Positions 25,619 to 34,224 of a stretch of 64,000 nt of DNA are shown piece by piece. The DNA is from Paenibacillus silviterrae (GTDB lineage: Bacteria; Bacillota; Bacilli; Paenibacillales; NBRC-103111). The stretch's first letter is position 1. Every line of letters begins with the position of its first letter. The translations under genes were made by a program, and so were the position numbers. The stretch is from positions 124,001-188,000 of the forward strand of contig NZ_JASKUT010000001.1 of NCBI RefSeq assembly GCF_030167925.1. The letters run 5' to 3'. The notes beneath the pieces were generated by a model, which was given only the letters and a program-made list of their open reading frames with translations, was not told the origin of the DNA and did no database searches.

Positions 25619-27067
25619 ATGAATCGATTGCAAAAGCCCGCAACCCAGCGTCCGGAAAAAGTGCTGCAGTTCGGGGAGGGTAATTTTCTTCGCGGTTTCG
25701 TCGACTGGATGCTGCATCGCATGAACGAGCAGGGACAATTTAACGGTCAGGCCGTTGTCGTGCAGCCGATCGAGGCGGGGCTAACCGATTTAATTAACGA
25801 ACAGAACGGGATGTACACGCTGCTTCTGCGCGGAATTCAGAACGGAGAAACCGTCGACGAGGCGGAGCTTATTACTTCCATTCGGCGCGGAATCAATCCG
25901 TACAAAGACTACAAGGCGTTCTTAAACTGTGCATTGAATCCTGAGCTGCGTTTTATCGTTTCCAACACGACGGAAGCGGGGATCGTCTTTCAGCCGGATG
26001 ATTTGCTTACAGACTCGCCGCCAAGCTCCTTCCCGGCCAAGCTGACGGCATTGCTGCATAAACGATTCAAAGCGTTTCATGGAGATCCTGCAAAGGCGCT
26101 GGTCATCCTTCCTTGTGAGCTGATTGACAGGAACGGCGACCAGCTGAAGTCCATCGTTCATCAATATGCCCGCAAGTGGAAGCTGGGGGCGGATTTCCAG
26201 CAATGGCTGGAGCACTGTCACTTCCTCAACACTCTTGTCGACCGTATCGTCACAGGGTATCCGAAAGAGGAGATTGAGGCGCTTTCCGCCCGGTTCGGCT
26301 ACGTCGATCGCTTGTTCAACACTGCGGAGCCTTTCCATCTTTGGGTCATCGAGGGCGATCCCGAGCTGGCGAAGGAGCTTCCGTTGACAGAGGCAGGCTT
26401 GAATGTCGTGTGGACCCGGGACATGACCCCTTACCGTACACGAAAAGTTCGTATTTTGAACGGCGCTCATACTATGACGGTGCTGGCTGCCTATTTAGCC
26501 GGGAAAGAAACCGTTAAGGAATGTATGGATGACGAGCTGATTGCAGCATACATGCAAAAGGGGCTGTTCGAGGAGATCATTCCGACGCTGGACCTGCCGG
26601 AGGAGGAGCTGAAATCCTATGCGAACAGCGTGCTGGAGCGGTTCGCGAATCCTTTTATCAAGCATTACCTGCTCAGCATTGCCTTGAATTCCGTGTCCAA
26701 ATACAAGACCAGAGTGCTGCCTTCCCTGCTTGAATTTGTTTCGCGCAGACAAGAGCTGCCGTCCGTGTTATGCTTTTCCTTAGCGGCTCTGCTTGTATTT
26801 TACCGTGGGGAAAGACAGGGCGAAGCCATTGCTCTGCAGGATGACGCCCCGCATTTGGAGAAGTTCAAACAGCTTTGGTCCGAAGCGGACGGAAGCCCGT
26901 CATCGATTGACCGTTTAGTAGAAGAAGCGCTTCGTCATGAACCGTTCTGGGGGCAGAGCCTGCTGGAGGTCAAAGGGCTTCACGCCGAGGTGGCCGCTGC
27001 CGTCGAAGCCATTCTGGGGCTCGGCATGAGAAAGGCGATGGAGCAAGCGTTAAAACGGAGGAGATAA
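25619..27067 (+). CDS. uxaB: Tagaturonate reductase (altronate oxidoreductase)
   Basis: NADH-dependent reductase of the long-chain mannitol dehydrogenase family that interconverts tagaturonate and altronate in galacturonate catabolism. The 482-residue protein has FGEGNFLRGFVDWMLHRMN at the N-terminus (dinucleotide-binding region), LDRIVTGYPKEE-like text near residue 205 and the catalytic RKVRILNGAHTM block near residue 277. CACAGGAGGAATGTTCCT gives a strong ribosome site. uxaA follows after 2 nt. The rest of the pathway (uxaC, kdgK, kdgA, regulator) is not in the window. Confidence 0.92.
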   Translation: MNRLQKPATQRPEKVLQFGEGNFLRGFVDWMLHRMNEQGQFNGQAVVVQPIEAGLTDLINEQNGMYTLLLRGIQNGETVDEAELITSIRRGINPYKDYKAFLNCALNPELRFIVSNTTEAGIVFQPDDLLTDSPPSSFPAKLTALLHKRFKAFHGDPAKALVILPCELIDRNGDQLKSIVHQYARKWKLGADFQQWLEHCHFLNTLVDRIVTGYPKEEIEALSARFGYVDRLFNTAEPFHLWVIEGDPELAKELPLTEAGLNVVWTRDMTPYRTRKVRILNGAHTMTVLAAYLAGKETVKECMDDELIAAYMQKGLFEEIIPTLDLPEEELKSYANSVLERFANPFIKHYLLSIALNSVSKYKTRVLPSLLEFVSRRQELPSVLCFSLAALLVFYRGERQGEAIALQDDAPHLEKFKQLWSEADGSPSSIDRLVEEALRHEPFWGQSLLEVKGLHAEVAAAVEAILGLGMRKAMEQALKRRR

Positions 27068-27069
27068 CG

Positions 27070-28569
27070 ATGGACCAAACCCATCAAATTTTGCGCATTC
27101 ATGAATCCGATCAGGTCGTTGTAGCTCTATCCGCCCTAGAGGTAGGAGATACATTTCGGATCAGTAATCAGCAGGTTACGCTTACGGAAACGATAGCGCG
27201 CGGTCATAAAGTGGCGGTCGAGCCGATTCCCGCCGGGGCTCCCGTCATCAAATACGGATTTCCTATCGGTCATGCTAGGGAGGACATTCAGCCAGGGATG
27301 TGGGTGCACACGCACAACGTGCGTACCAATCTGGAAGGGACGCTTGATTACCGCTATGAGCCGGCTCCCGGCAATCCGATTACGGCGGTAGGGGAGATAC
27401 CCGAATTTATGGGCTACGTCCGCGAGAATGGGGACGTGGGGATCCGTAATGAAATCTGGATTGTGGGCACCGTCGGCTGCATCAACAAAACGGCCGAAAG
27501 AATAGCTCAAGCAGCGAATGTAAGGTATGCCGGGAGAACGGAGGGCATCTTCACGTTTCCTCATCCGTACGGCTGCTCCCAGCTCGGGGACGATCAGCTC
27601 GATACCCAGCGGATATTGGCGGGCCTAGTCAGGCATCCCAATGCAGCCGGAGTGCTTGTGCTCGGTCTGGGCTGCGAAAACAATCATATCGGGGAGTTCC
27701 GAAAGCTGCTGCAAGACGTTGATCCGAAGAAGGTTCGATTCCTGTCCGCCCAGGAGACGGAGGATGAGCTGGAAGCGGGACTTGAGCTGATCGGCGAGCT
27801 GGTGGAATACGCGGAAGCCTTTCAGAGGGTACCGTGCCCCGTATCGAAGCTCGTTATCGGGCTGAAGTGCGGAGGGTCCGATGCTTTCTCCGGTATTACC
27901 GCGAACCCGCTGCTCGGGCAGGTTTCGGACCGGTTGATCGGCTATGGAGGCAGCTCCGTGCTTACCGAGGTTCCTGAGATGTTCGGCGCCGAGACGATAC
28001 TCATGAACCGCTGTCGGAACGAATCGGTATTCGAGGATACTGTCCGGCTCATCAATGATTTTAAAGATTATTACGCCCGTCACGGCCAAGTTATTTATGA
28101 AAATCCGTCCCCGGGCAACAAGCAGGGGGGCATCACAACCCTGGAGGAGAAATCGCTTGGGTGCACACAGAAGGGCGGCACAAGTCCGGTGGTGGGCGTC
28201 AGCTCCTATGGAGGAACCGTGAAGGGAAACGGACTCCATCTGCTGGAGGGACCGGGGAACGACATCGTTGCCGTAACCGCATTGACAGCGGCGGGCGCCC
28301 ATCTGGTGCTGTTTACTACTGGAAGGGGGACCCCGCTTGGGGGGCCGGTGCCTACGGTGAAGGTATCCTCCAACAGTGAGCTGGCGGAACGCAAAAAGCA
28401 TTGGATCGACTTTGACGCAGGCCGGCTGCTTACCGGTGCGGGTTTTCCCGAAATAACGGACGAGATGATGAGCTATATTACCATGCTCGCCTCGGGAGAG
28501 GTCCGGACCTGCAACGAACGCAGCGGCTATCGCGAAATTGCCATTTTTAAAGACGGAGTTACGCTTTGA
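27070..28569 (+). CDS. uxaA: Altronate dehydratase
   Basis: Iron-dependent dehydratase turning altronate into 2-keto-3-deoxygluconate. The 499-residue protein has an N-terminal SAF domain (residues about 8-95; AIARGHKVAVEPIPAG) and the large altronate dehydratase domain. The latter has GTVGCINKTAERIA, TFPHPYGCSQLGDDQ, GLKCGGSDAFSGITANP and TEVPEMFGAE. The Cys residues within GCINK, GCSQ, LGCENN and GLKCGG are candidate metal ligands. It directly follows uxaB and is closed by a terminator, so the two form one unit. Confidence 0.94.
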   Translation: MDQTHQILRIHESDQVVVALSALEVGDTFRISNQQVTLTETIARGHKVAVEPIPAGAPVIKYGFPIGHAREDIQPGMWVHTHNVRTNLEGTLDYRYEPAPGNPITAVGEIPEFMGYVRENGDVGIRNEIWIVGTVGCINKTAERIAQAANVRYAGRTEGIFTFPHPYGCSQLGDDQLDTQRILAGLVRHPNAAGVLVLGLGCENNHIGEFRKLLQDVDPKKVRFLSAQETEDELEAGLELIGELVEYAEAFQRVPCPVSKLVIGLKCGGSDAFSGITANPLLGQVSDRLIGYGGSSVLTEVPEMFGAETILMNRCRNESVFEDTVRLINDFKDYYARHGQVIYENPSPGNKQGGITTLEEKSLGCTQKGGTSPVVGVSSYGGTVKGNGLHLLEGPGNDIVAVTALTAAGAHLVLFTTGRGTPLGGPVPTVKVSSNSELAERKKHWIDFDAGRLLTGAGFPEITDEMMSYITMLASGEVRTCNERSGYREIAIFKDGVTL

Positions 28570-28574
28570 CCTTC

Positions 28575-28616
28575 TGTAACCGGTGCGCCCTCCTGGCGGC
28601 CGGTTACAATTTTTTT
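28575..28616 (+). terminator. Intrinsic terminator after uxaA
   Basis: A perfect 9-bp stem TGTAACCGG (28575-28583) / CCGGTTACA (28600-28608) is followed by A and seven T residues. Confidence 0.88.
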
Positions 28617-28720
28617 AGGGAAAACATGGTCAAATGCCCACGTTGCTGCATAAACTGTATTGTTATTTTCAGATTCGTTGCTCGACTGGGAACTAGCAAT
28701 ACTTAGAGGAGGTTTGTGCA

Positions 28721-30088
28721 GTGAAAATCCATATGGTCAAAAAGGGCGACACGATGTATGAGATCGCGAAAAAGCATGATATTGATCTCAATGTATTGAT
28801 TGCCGCCAACCCGCAAATTGCGGATCCGAATGTGCTGGATGTCGGGATGAAGGTGAAAATCCCGAACATGCCGAAGCCGGTAACGCCGCCGACGGAATTT
28901 CTGTATAAGCACACGGTGGTGCAAGGCGATTCCTTATGGAAAATCGGCAAGGCATGGGGGATTCCTCTCGCTGCAATGATTGCGGCCAACCCGCAGCTGA
29001 AAAATCCGAATATCCTGATGACCGGAGATGTCGTCTACGTTCCTAAGATCAAGGCGGAGCCAGCCCCTGCTGCTGCCGAACAGCCGCCTTCAGCAGGTGA
29101 AGTGCCGCCAATGGAAGCGCCGCCGGTAGCCCCGATGCCGGAGGCAGCGGAAGGGCCGCTTGCAGCAGAGCTTCCGCAAGTTCCCATGGAAATGCCTCCG
29201 ATGCCAAACATAGAGCATGCACAAGAGCCTCCAAGCATCCCTGTGCCGGTACAGGATCAGGGGATGCCGTCAGAGGTGCCGCCTCTGCCGCAGCTGCCGC
29301 ATCAAAATCTGTTCGAGCAATTCCAGGTGCCGGCAACGGAGGTAGGAGGCATGAATGTGGAGTTTTCCGTCATGGAAACGAACATTTGGCCGTTGCCGGA
29401 GCCTCCGCAGTTCCCTGAGATGCCGACAGACGCAGGGATGATGACTCCTAACTACCCGATGATGCCGACAGACGCAGGGATGATGACTCCTCATTACCCG
29501 ATGATGCCGACAGACGCAGGGATGATGACTCCTCACTACCCGATGATGCCGACATACCCCACTGCCGGCGGAGACTGCGGCTGCGGAGGCAAGGACCCGT
29601 ATTTTTCAACGATGCCGTGGGTAGATCCTGCCCTTACCTCGTACGGACCGGACATGAGCGCCGGTATGCAGCACCATGGCGTTCAGGCAATGCCGCTGCC
29701 GGGCTATACCCACGGGTTCGAGCCTCATCAACATGGGTTTGGCTATCAGGGGATTATGCAGCCTTATCATGGCGGGATGACTTATCCGGCCGGTACGCTG
29801 GGTATGCATGCAGGTGTCCCTTACGGATTCCCTTATGCACCGATGGAAAAGGAGGATTGCGGCTGCCACGGTAGGGAAAAAGAGGCGGAAGCTCAGGAAC
29901 GTTCGGCTGAGGAAGCAAGCATTTCCGGAGCGTCGAAGACCGCTGAGTCCGCAGTCCCTTCCAAGCAGAAGAAGCGGAGGAAGCCGGAGACAGCGAAAGC
30001 CGCCATCCGCAGTCTGATCGCGCGTCATAAGCGTCAGGCCGAGGCGTCGGCAAGAAGATCAAAGCGCAATAAGCCGTGGATCGGCTAG
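28721..30088 (+). CDS. safA: SafA-like spore protein with two LysM domains and 14-residue repeats
   Basis: 455-residue LysM protein of the spore-morphogenesis type. LysM domains occupy about residues 1-47 (VKKGDTMYEIAKKHDIDL...) and 66-112 (VVQGDSLWKIGKAWGIPL...), each able to bind peptidoglycan. A Pro/Met-rich middle follows, then about 3.3 copies of a 14-residue repeat MPTDAGMMTPxYPM. Two Cys-rich motifs (DCGCGG and DCGCHG) and a Lys/Arg-rich tail end the protein. The GTG start has AGAGGAGG upstream. SafA lies near this spot in B. subtilis (after the phe genes). CATAAACT at 28649-28656 resembles a sigma-E -10 box. The function as spore coat protein is inferred. Confidence 0.78.
   Translation: MKIHMVKKGDTMYEIAKKHDIDLNVLIAANPQIADPNVLDVGMKVKIPNMPKPVTPPTEFLYKHTVVQGDSLWKIGKAWGIPLAAMIAANPQLKNPNILMTGDVVYVPKIKAEPAPAAAEQPPSAGEVPPMEAPPVAPMPEAAEGPLAAELPQVPMEMPPMPNIEHAQEPPSIPVPVQDQGMPSEVPPLPQLPHQNLFEQFQVPATEVGGMNVEFSVMETNIWPLPEPPQFPEMPTDAGMMTPNYPMMPTDAGMMTPHYPMMPTDAGMMTPHYPMMPTYPTAGGDCGCGGKDPYFSTMPWVDPALTSYGPDMSAGMQHHGVQAMPLPGYTHGFEPHQHGFGYQGIMQPYHGGMTYPAGTLGMHAGVPYGFPYAPMEKEDCGCHGREKEAEAQERSAEEASISGASKTAESAVPSKQKKRRKPETAKAAIRSLIARHKRQAEASARRSKRNKPWIG
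29420..29557 (+). repeat. 42-bp in-frame tandem repeat (about 3.3 copies)
   Basis: Units at 29420-29461, 29462-29503 and 29504-29545 are almost identical (differences only in the Asn/His codon and nearby third bases), followed by a partial unit. Each encodes MPTDAGMMTPxYPM within the SafA-like protein. A recent-looking duplication, likely variable in length between strains. Confidence 0.9.
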
Positions 30089-30102
30089 GATATAAAGAAA
30101 AG

Positions 30103-30140
30103 GCCGGATGCTCTCAAGAGAGCTTCCGGCTATTTGTCAT
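30103..30140. terminator. Bidirectional terminator between safA-like gene and signal peptidase
   Basis: GCCGGATGCTCTC pairs with GAGAGCTTCCGGC (one mismatch) with a 2-nt loop. On the minus strand the stem is followed by a U-rich run (complement of AAAGAAAAG), on the plus strand by TATTTG. Confidence 0.82.
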
Positions 30141-30154
30141 TGTGCTTTGAAAGG

Positions 30155-30712
30155 TTACTCCCCCAGCTTGACGCCGAGTACATGATCGAACGGGATAAAC
30201 CCAAGATCGCGGCTATCGCGGCTGTTGTTGCGGTTATCGCCCATCACGAAGATATGATCTTCAGGGACAACCCATTTCATATCCGGCATCGGACGCATCG
30301 CTTCGCGGATATAAGGCTCTTCGAGTACGGCTCCGTTGCGGAGCAGCTGCTGGTTGCGAAGCTCCAGCACATCTCCCGGCTTGCCGATGACTCGCTTCAC
30401 ATACATGATCCTCTCATCCTCTTGGCCGTAAACTAAAGCCAGTAAAGGATGCTCCATAAAATCATCAAGCAAGGAACGCTTCCGTTCGACTCGGCTGTCG
30501 ATAATGACGATGTCCCCATAATCGGGTACGGTACGAAAGGTATGTCCGAGCTTCGATACGTAGATGCGTTGTTCATCATGTAACGTGGGATCCATGGAAT
30601 GTCCGGATACCTTGGTTGGCTGAATGACGAAGACACCGATAAGGAATGTAAGGATAATGGCGGCTGCGATGGACTGTGTCCAGGCCATAGCTTCCTTCAG
30701 TACGCTTTTCAT
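30155..30712 (-). CDS. lepB: Type I signal peptidase
   Basis: Membrane serine protease removing signal peptides from exported proteins. The 185-residue Gram-positive-type enzyme has one N-terminal transmembrane helix (about residues 12-33). The catalytic Ser lies in SGHSMDPTL and the catalytic Lys in MYVKRVIGKPGD. The C-terminal box MGDNRNNSRDSRDLG is present. ATG 30712 is preferred to the upstream in-frame ATG 30781 because it gives the usual cytoplasmic MKSVLKEA start and the promoter -10 falls between them. It is convergent with the safA-like gene and divergent from bofC. Confidence 0.95.
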   Translation of the reverse strand: MKSVLKEAMAWTQSIAAAIILTFLIGVFVIQPTKVSGHSMDPTLHDEQRIYVSKLGHTFRTVPDYGDIVIIDSRVERKRSLLDDFMEHPLLALVYGQEDERIMYVKRVIGKPGDVLELRNQQLLRNGAVLEEPYIREAMRPMPDMKWVVPEDHIFVMGDNRNNSRDSRDLGFIPFDHVLGVKLGE

Positions 30713-30751
30713 GAGTCGCGAGTCCCTTCCTTCATTCAAAGATATGTCCCA

Positions 30752-30760
30752 ATTATACCA
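30752..30760 (-). promoter_or_regulatory. Extended -10 promoter of signal peptidase gene
   Basis: On the minus strand TGGTATAAT provides a perfect -10 (30757-30752) with an extended TG element. The -35 (TGGAAA) is weak. Confidence 0.5.
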
Positions 30761-30786
30761 CGGAGGGCCGGTTGTTTCCACGAACT

Positions 30787-30815
30787 GAATAAATGGAAAC
30801 CGTCATGGCAAATAT
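30787..30815 (+). promoter_or_regulatory. Forespore-type (sigma-G/sigma-F) promoter of bofC
   Basis: GAATA (30787-30791), a 15-bp spacer and GGCAAATAT (30807-30815) fit the forespore sigma pattern (-35 GHATR, -10 GGHRARHTH). B. subtilis bofC is sigma-G dependent, in agreement. Confidence 0.55.
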
Positions 30816-30868
30816 AGTTAATAAAACATGAGCTTGTACCATCAAATCATGACTAGAAGGGGATCGCT

Positions 30869-31573
30869 ATGACTGTGCTCAGCTTCTGGAATCAAGTCAA
30901 GAGAGAGTTGAAAAAAAGGCTGCGATGGAAGCGCCGGTGGATTCATCTGGCAGGCATTGTGCTCGCGATAGGTGCGGCCTCCGCATGGTGGATGCTGCAG
31001 GAGCACCCGGATTCGGAGCAGGGAACGGATGGACAGCAGGAGCGCATGGTGCTGGGAAGATCGATTCAAGGCCCGGCGCAGCCGGAGGAAGAGGTAAGGA
31101 AAATGGTAAGCGGCATCGAAGGAGAGCGGGAGGTTTACGCGAAAAAAGCATATGTATGCGGAGAAGAGCTGCAGCTGCTCGGAAGGATGAACTCGGCCCA
31201 AATATTGGCCTATTACAAGGAGCATCCTTCGATGACGGTGAGCCTGGCTGACGGAGGCAAGGTAGTTTTCACGGAATCGGTCAGCGATCTCTCGCCGCAA
31301 TGCAAGCACAATGCTTACTTCGGTCTGGACGAGCAGGGCAATCTGTCCTTATTTGAGGGGGTGCCGGGTTCGGCGGACCGGAACGTCATTCGTACCTTTT
31401 TCCAGCTCAATATCGAGTATCTGGAGAGCAGCTTGCCTAGGGAGACGCTGAAGCAGCTTTATCAAGGCATTCAAGTCAGCGATCTGGACGAATACAACAG
31501 CGTGCTTTCCACCTTCAGCGATTACGCAGTGGAGGAGACGGAGAAGGTCATGCAGGTCGCGCCGATACAGTAA
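30869..31573 (+). CDS. bofC: Intercompartmental signalling factor BofC
   Basis: Forespore protein exported into the intermembrane space, where it restrains the SpoIVB protease and so delays pro-sigma-K activation. The 234-residue protein has a basic N-terminus, one transmembrane/signal segment (about residues 25-44) and the BofC C-terminal domain (about 95-185). That domain has YVCGEELQLLG, LSPQCKHNAYFGLDEQG and LSLFEGVPG; the two Cys residues may pair. It belongs to the same checkpoint as SpoIVFA/SpoIVFB encoded at 8-10 kb. Its promoter looks forespore-specific. Confidence 0.9.
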   Translation: MTVLSFWNQVKRELKKRLRWKRRWIHLAGIVLAIGAASAWWMLQEHPDSEQGTDGQQERMVLGRSIQGPAQPEEEVRKMVSGIEGEREVYAKKAYVCGEELQLLGRMNSAQILAYYKEHPSMTVSLADGGKVVFTESVSDLSPQCKHNAYFGLDEQGNLSLFEGVPGSADRNVIRTFFQLNIEYLESSLPRETLKQLYQGIQVSDLDEYNSVLSTFSDYAVEETEKVMQVAPIQ

Positions 31574-31583
31574 GAGCAAACAT

Positions 31584-31618
31584 GGACACTGGATCCGTCT
31601 GGACCGGTGTCCTTTTTT
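31584..31618 (+). terminator. Intrinsic terminator after bofC
   Basis: GGACACTGG (31584-31592) / CCGGTGTCC (31604-31612) with one G-T pair, followed by six T residues. Confidence 0.88.
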
Positions 31619-31620
31619 GC

Positions 31621-31648
31621 TTGTCATACCGTGTTCATCAGGTATAAT
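31621..31648 (+). promoter_or_regulatory. Strong sigma-A promoter in the bofC-ruvC gap
   Basis: TTGTCA (31621-31626), a 16-bp spacer and perfect TATAAT (31643-31648). A second perfect TATAAT lies at 31655-31660. The next gene on this strand, ruvC, starts 380 nt away, and a terminator-like hairpin follows at once. Confidence 0.6.
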
Positions 31649-31666
31649 ATCTGTTATAATGGGAAA

Positions 31667-31696
31667 GTGAACACATATGTTCGCTTTCTTTTTTTT
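31667..31696 (+). terminator. Terminator-like hairpin directly after the promoter
   Basis: GTGAACA (31667-31673) / TGTTCGC (31678-31684) forms a 7-bp stem (one G-T pair) with a 4-nt loop CATA, followed by TTTCTTTTTTTT. It begins about 12 nt after the predicted start of the strong promoter. Confidence 0.6.
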
Positions 31697-32032
31697 AGCC
31701 TCTTCTGCCACATGTTGGGCAAGGAAGACGATGCTGCTGTAGGGCAGAAATCCGCGATTCCAAACGAGGTTCAGAGCAAGATTTGTGAGAAAAGGCATCT
31801 TTGAAGAAGTGGAATGACTGAAACCGAAGTGAATGGCCTCAGAATGTTGTATATTCGCAGAAATCTCCTTGATTTCGAGAGAATCGGTGGTAAAAAGTTG
31901 TATTATCGGCACAATTATATTGTTTAAAGTGGACAGGCCTACGGAACAAAAGTATGTGTTTGCCACGCAGAGAGCCTTTAGATGACGACGTAAGGCGTAT
32001 TGTTAACGGCCAAGGAAATGGGAGTGTACGCT
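31697..32032 (+). other. Non-coding gap before ruvC
   Basis: No convincing gene in about 335 bp. A 65-codon frame at 31607-31804 begins inside the bofC terminator, has no ribosome site and crosses the hairpin, so it is not called. Two similar stretches, GTTGTATATTCGCAG and GTTGTATTATCGGCAC, occur near 31849 and 31898; the second lies close to TATATT and may be part of a ruvC promoter. Confidence 0.5.
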
Positions 32033-32536
32033 GTGAGAATACTTGGGATCGACCCCGGGATCGCGATAGTAGGTTTCGGATTCATTGATAAAATCGGGCA
32101 TAAGCTGGTGCCGGTGCAGTACGGCTCCATTCAGACGGAGGCCCATACGGATGACGCCGTTCGGCTGCGGCAGGTGTACGATTCGATCGTACAGCTGATC
32201 GACAAGTACAAGCCGGATTCGGTTGGCATCGAGAAGCTGTTTTTCAACCGCAATGTGACCACCGCGCTGACGGTTGGGCAGGCTCGCGGCGTCTTGATGC
32301 TGGCCGCGGAGCAGAAGGGGCTGCCCATCGGGGAATATACGCCTCTTCAGGTGAAGCAGGCGATCGTCGGCTATGGGAAGGCGGAGAAGAAGCAGGTGCA
32401 GGAGATGGTGCGCATGTACTTGAATCTGTCCGCCGTGCCGAAGCCGGACGATGTGGCGGATGCCCTGGCGGTTGCGATTTGCCATGCGCATTCCTCCGCG
32501 TTACAACAAAAGATAAATGAGGTATCGAAGCGATGA
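32033..32536 (+). CDS. ruvC: Holliday junction endonuclease RuvC
   Basis: Dimeric nuclease resolving Holliday junctions in concert with RuvAB. The 167-residue product keeps the acidic catalytic set: Asp in ILGIDPGIA, Glu in VGIEKLFFNRN and the two Asp in KPDDVADALAVAICH. The start is GTG 32033 (GGGAG 8 nt upstream); a TTG at 32000 would add eleven poorly conserved residues. RuvC is absent from B. subtilis, which uses RecU, but common in Paenibacillaceae. It overlaps ruvA by 4 nt. Confidence 0.95.
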   Translation: MRILGIDPGIAIVGFGFIDKIGHKLVPVQYGSIQTEAHTDDAVRLRQVYDSIVQLIDKYKPDSVGIEKLFFNRNVTTALTVGQARGVLMLAAEQKGLPIGEYTPLQVKQAIVGYGKAEKKQVQEMVRMYLNLSAVPKPDDVADALAVAICHAHSSALQQKINEVSKR

Positions 32537-33171
32537 TCGATTTTCTAAGGGGAACGGTGGCGCACCGGGAAACGGAATTTGTCGTCCTCGACGTGCGGGG
32601 TGTGGGATACCGCGTGTTCTGCGCGAATCCGTATGCCGTGCTGCCGGGCAAGGATCAGGACGAGGTTACGATGTACATACATTACCATGTGCGGGAGGAC
32701 GCCCATCTGCTGTTCGGCTTTACCTCCCGTGAGGAGCAGTCGATGTTTCGGCTGCTGTTAGAGGTCAGCGGCATCGGGCCGAAGGTTGCGCTTGGCGTGA
32801 TGAGCGGGGGCAAGCCGGAGGTCATTGCGGCGGCCATCCAGCAGGAGAACCTGAGCTTCCTGACCAAGCTGCCGGGCATCGGGAGGAAGACGGCCCAGCG
32901 GATGGTCCTCGATCTGAAGGACAAGCTGGGGGCGGTGAGCGCAGGCTCCGAGCTGGAAGGCTTCGGCCTTGGCGGCGCAGCGGTGCTGGCTGCGCCGGCC
33001 GGTGGAGGAGCCTGGGCGGAGGCGAAGGCGGCTCTGCTGGCGCTCGGTTATACCGAGGCGGAGGCGGACCGGGCCGGCCAGGCGATCAAGCCGAAGCTGA
33101 AGGGCGACGAGACGACGGATGTAGTGACAAAGCTGGCGCTTCAGGCGCTGTTTCAGCAATCGCTTAGATAG
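32533..33171 (+). CDS. ruvA: Holliday junction helicase subunit RuvA
   Basis: Tetrameric Holliday-junction-binding protein that loads RuvB. The 212-residue protein has the N-terminal OB fold ([20 protein letters not shown]). Two helix-hairpin-helix motifs follow ([16 protein letters not shown] and [19 protein letters not shown]). An Ala/Gly-rich linker leads to a C-terminal domain that contacts RuvB ([18 protein letters not shown]). It begins inside the ruvC stop (ATGA). Confidence 0.98.
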   Translation: MIDFLRGTVAHRETEFVVLDVRGVGYRVFCANPYAVLPGKDQDEVTMYIHYHVREDAHLLFGFTSREEQSMFRLLLEVSGIGPKVALGVMSGGKPEVIAAAIQQENLSFLTKLPGIGRKTAQRMVLDLKDKLGAVSAGSELEGFGLGGAAVLAAPAGGGAWAEAKAALLALGYTEAEADRAGQAIKPKLKGDETTDVVTKLALQALFQQSLR

Positions 33172-33188
33172 GGAAGGGAGCAAGCAGC

Positions 33189-34193
<1,005 letters not shown>

Positions 34194-34224
34194 GTTTAAT
34201 GGGGAGAGGAGCTGTCATAACGAC

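Noticed and set aside
31669..31682. LexA (SOS) box GAAC...GTTC before ruvC
   Set aside because: The half sites are separated by six bases rather than the four of the Bacillus SOS box, and the element is better explained as a terminator stem.
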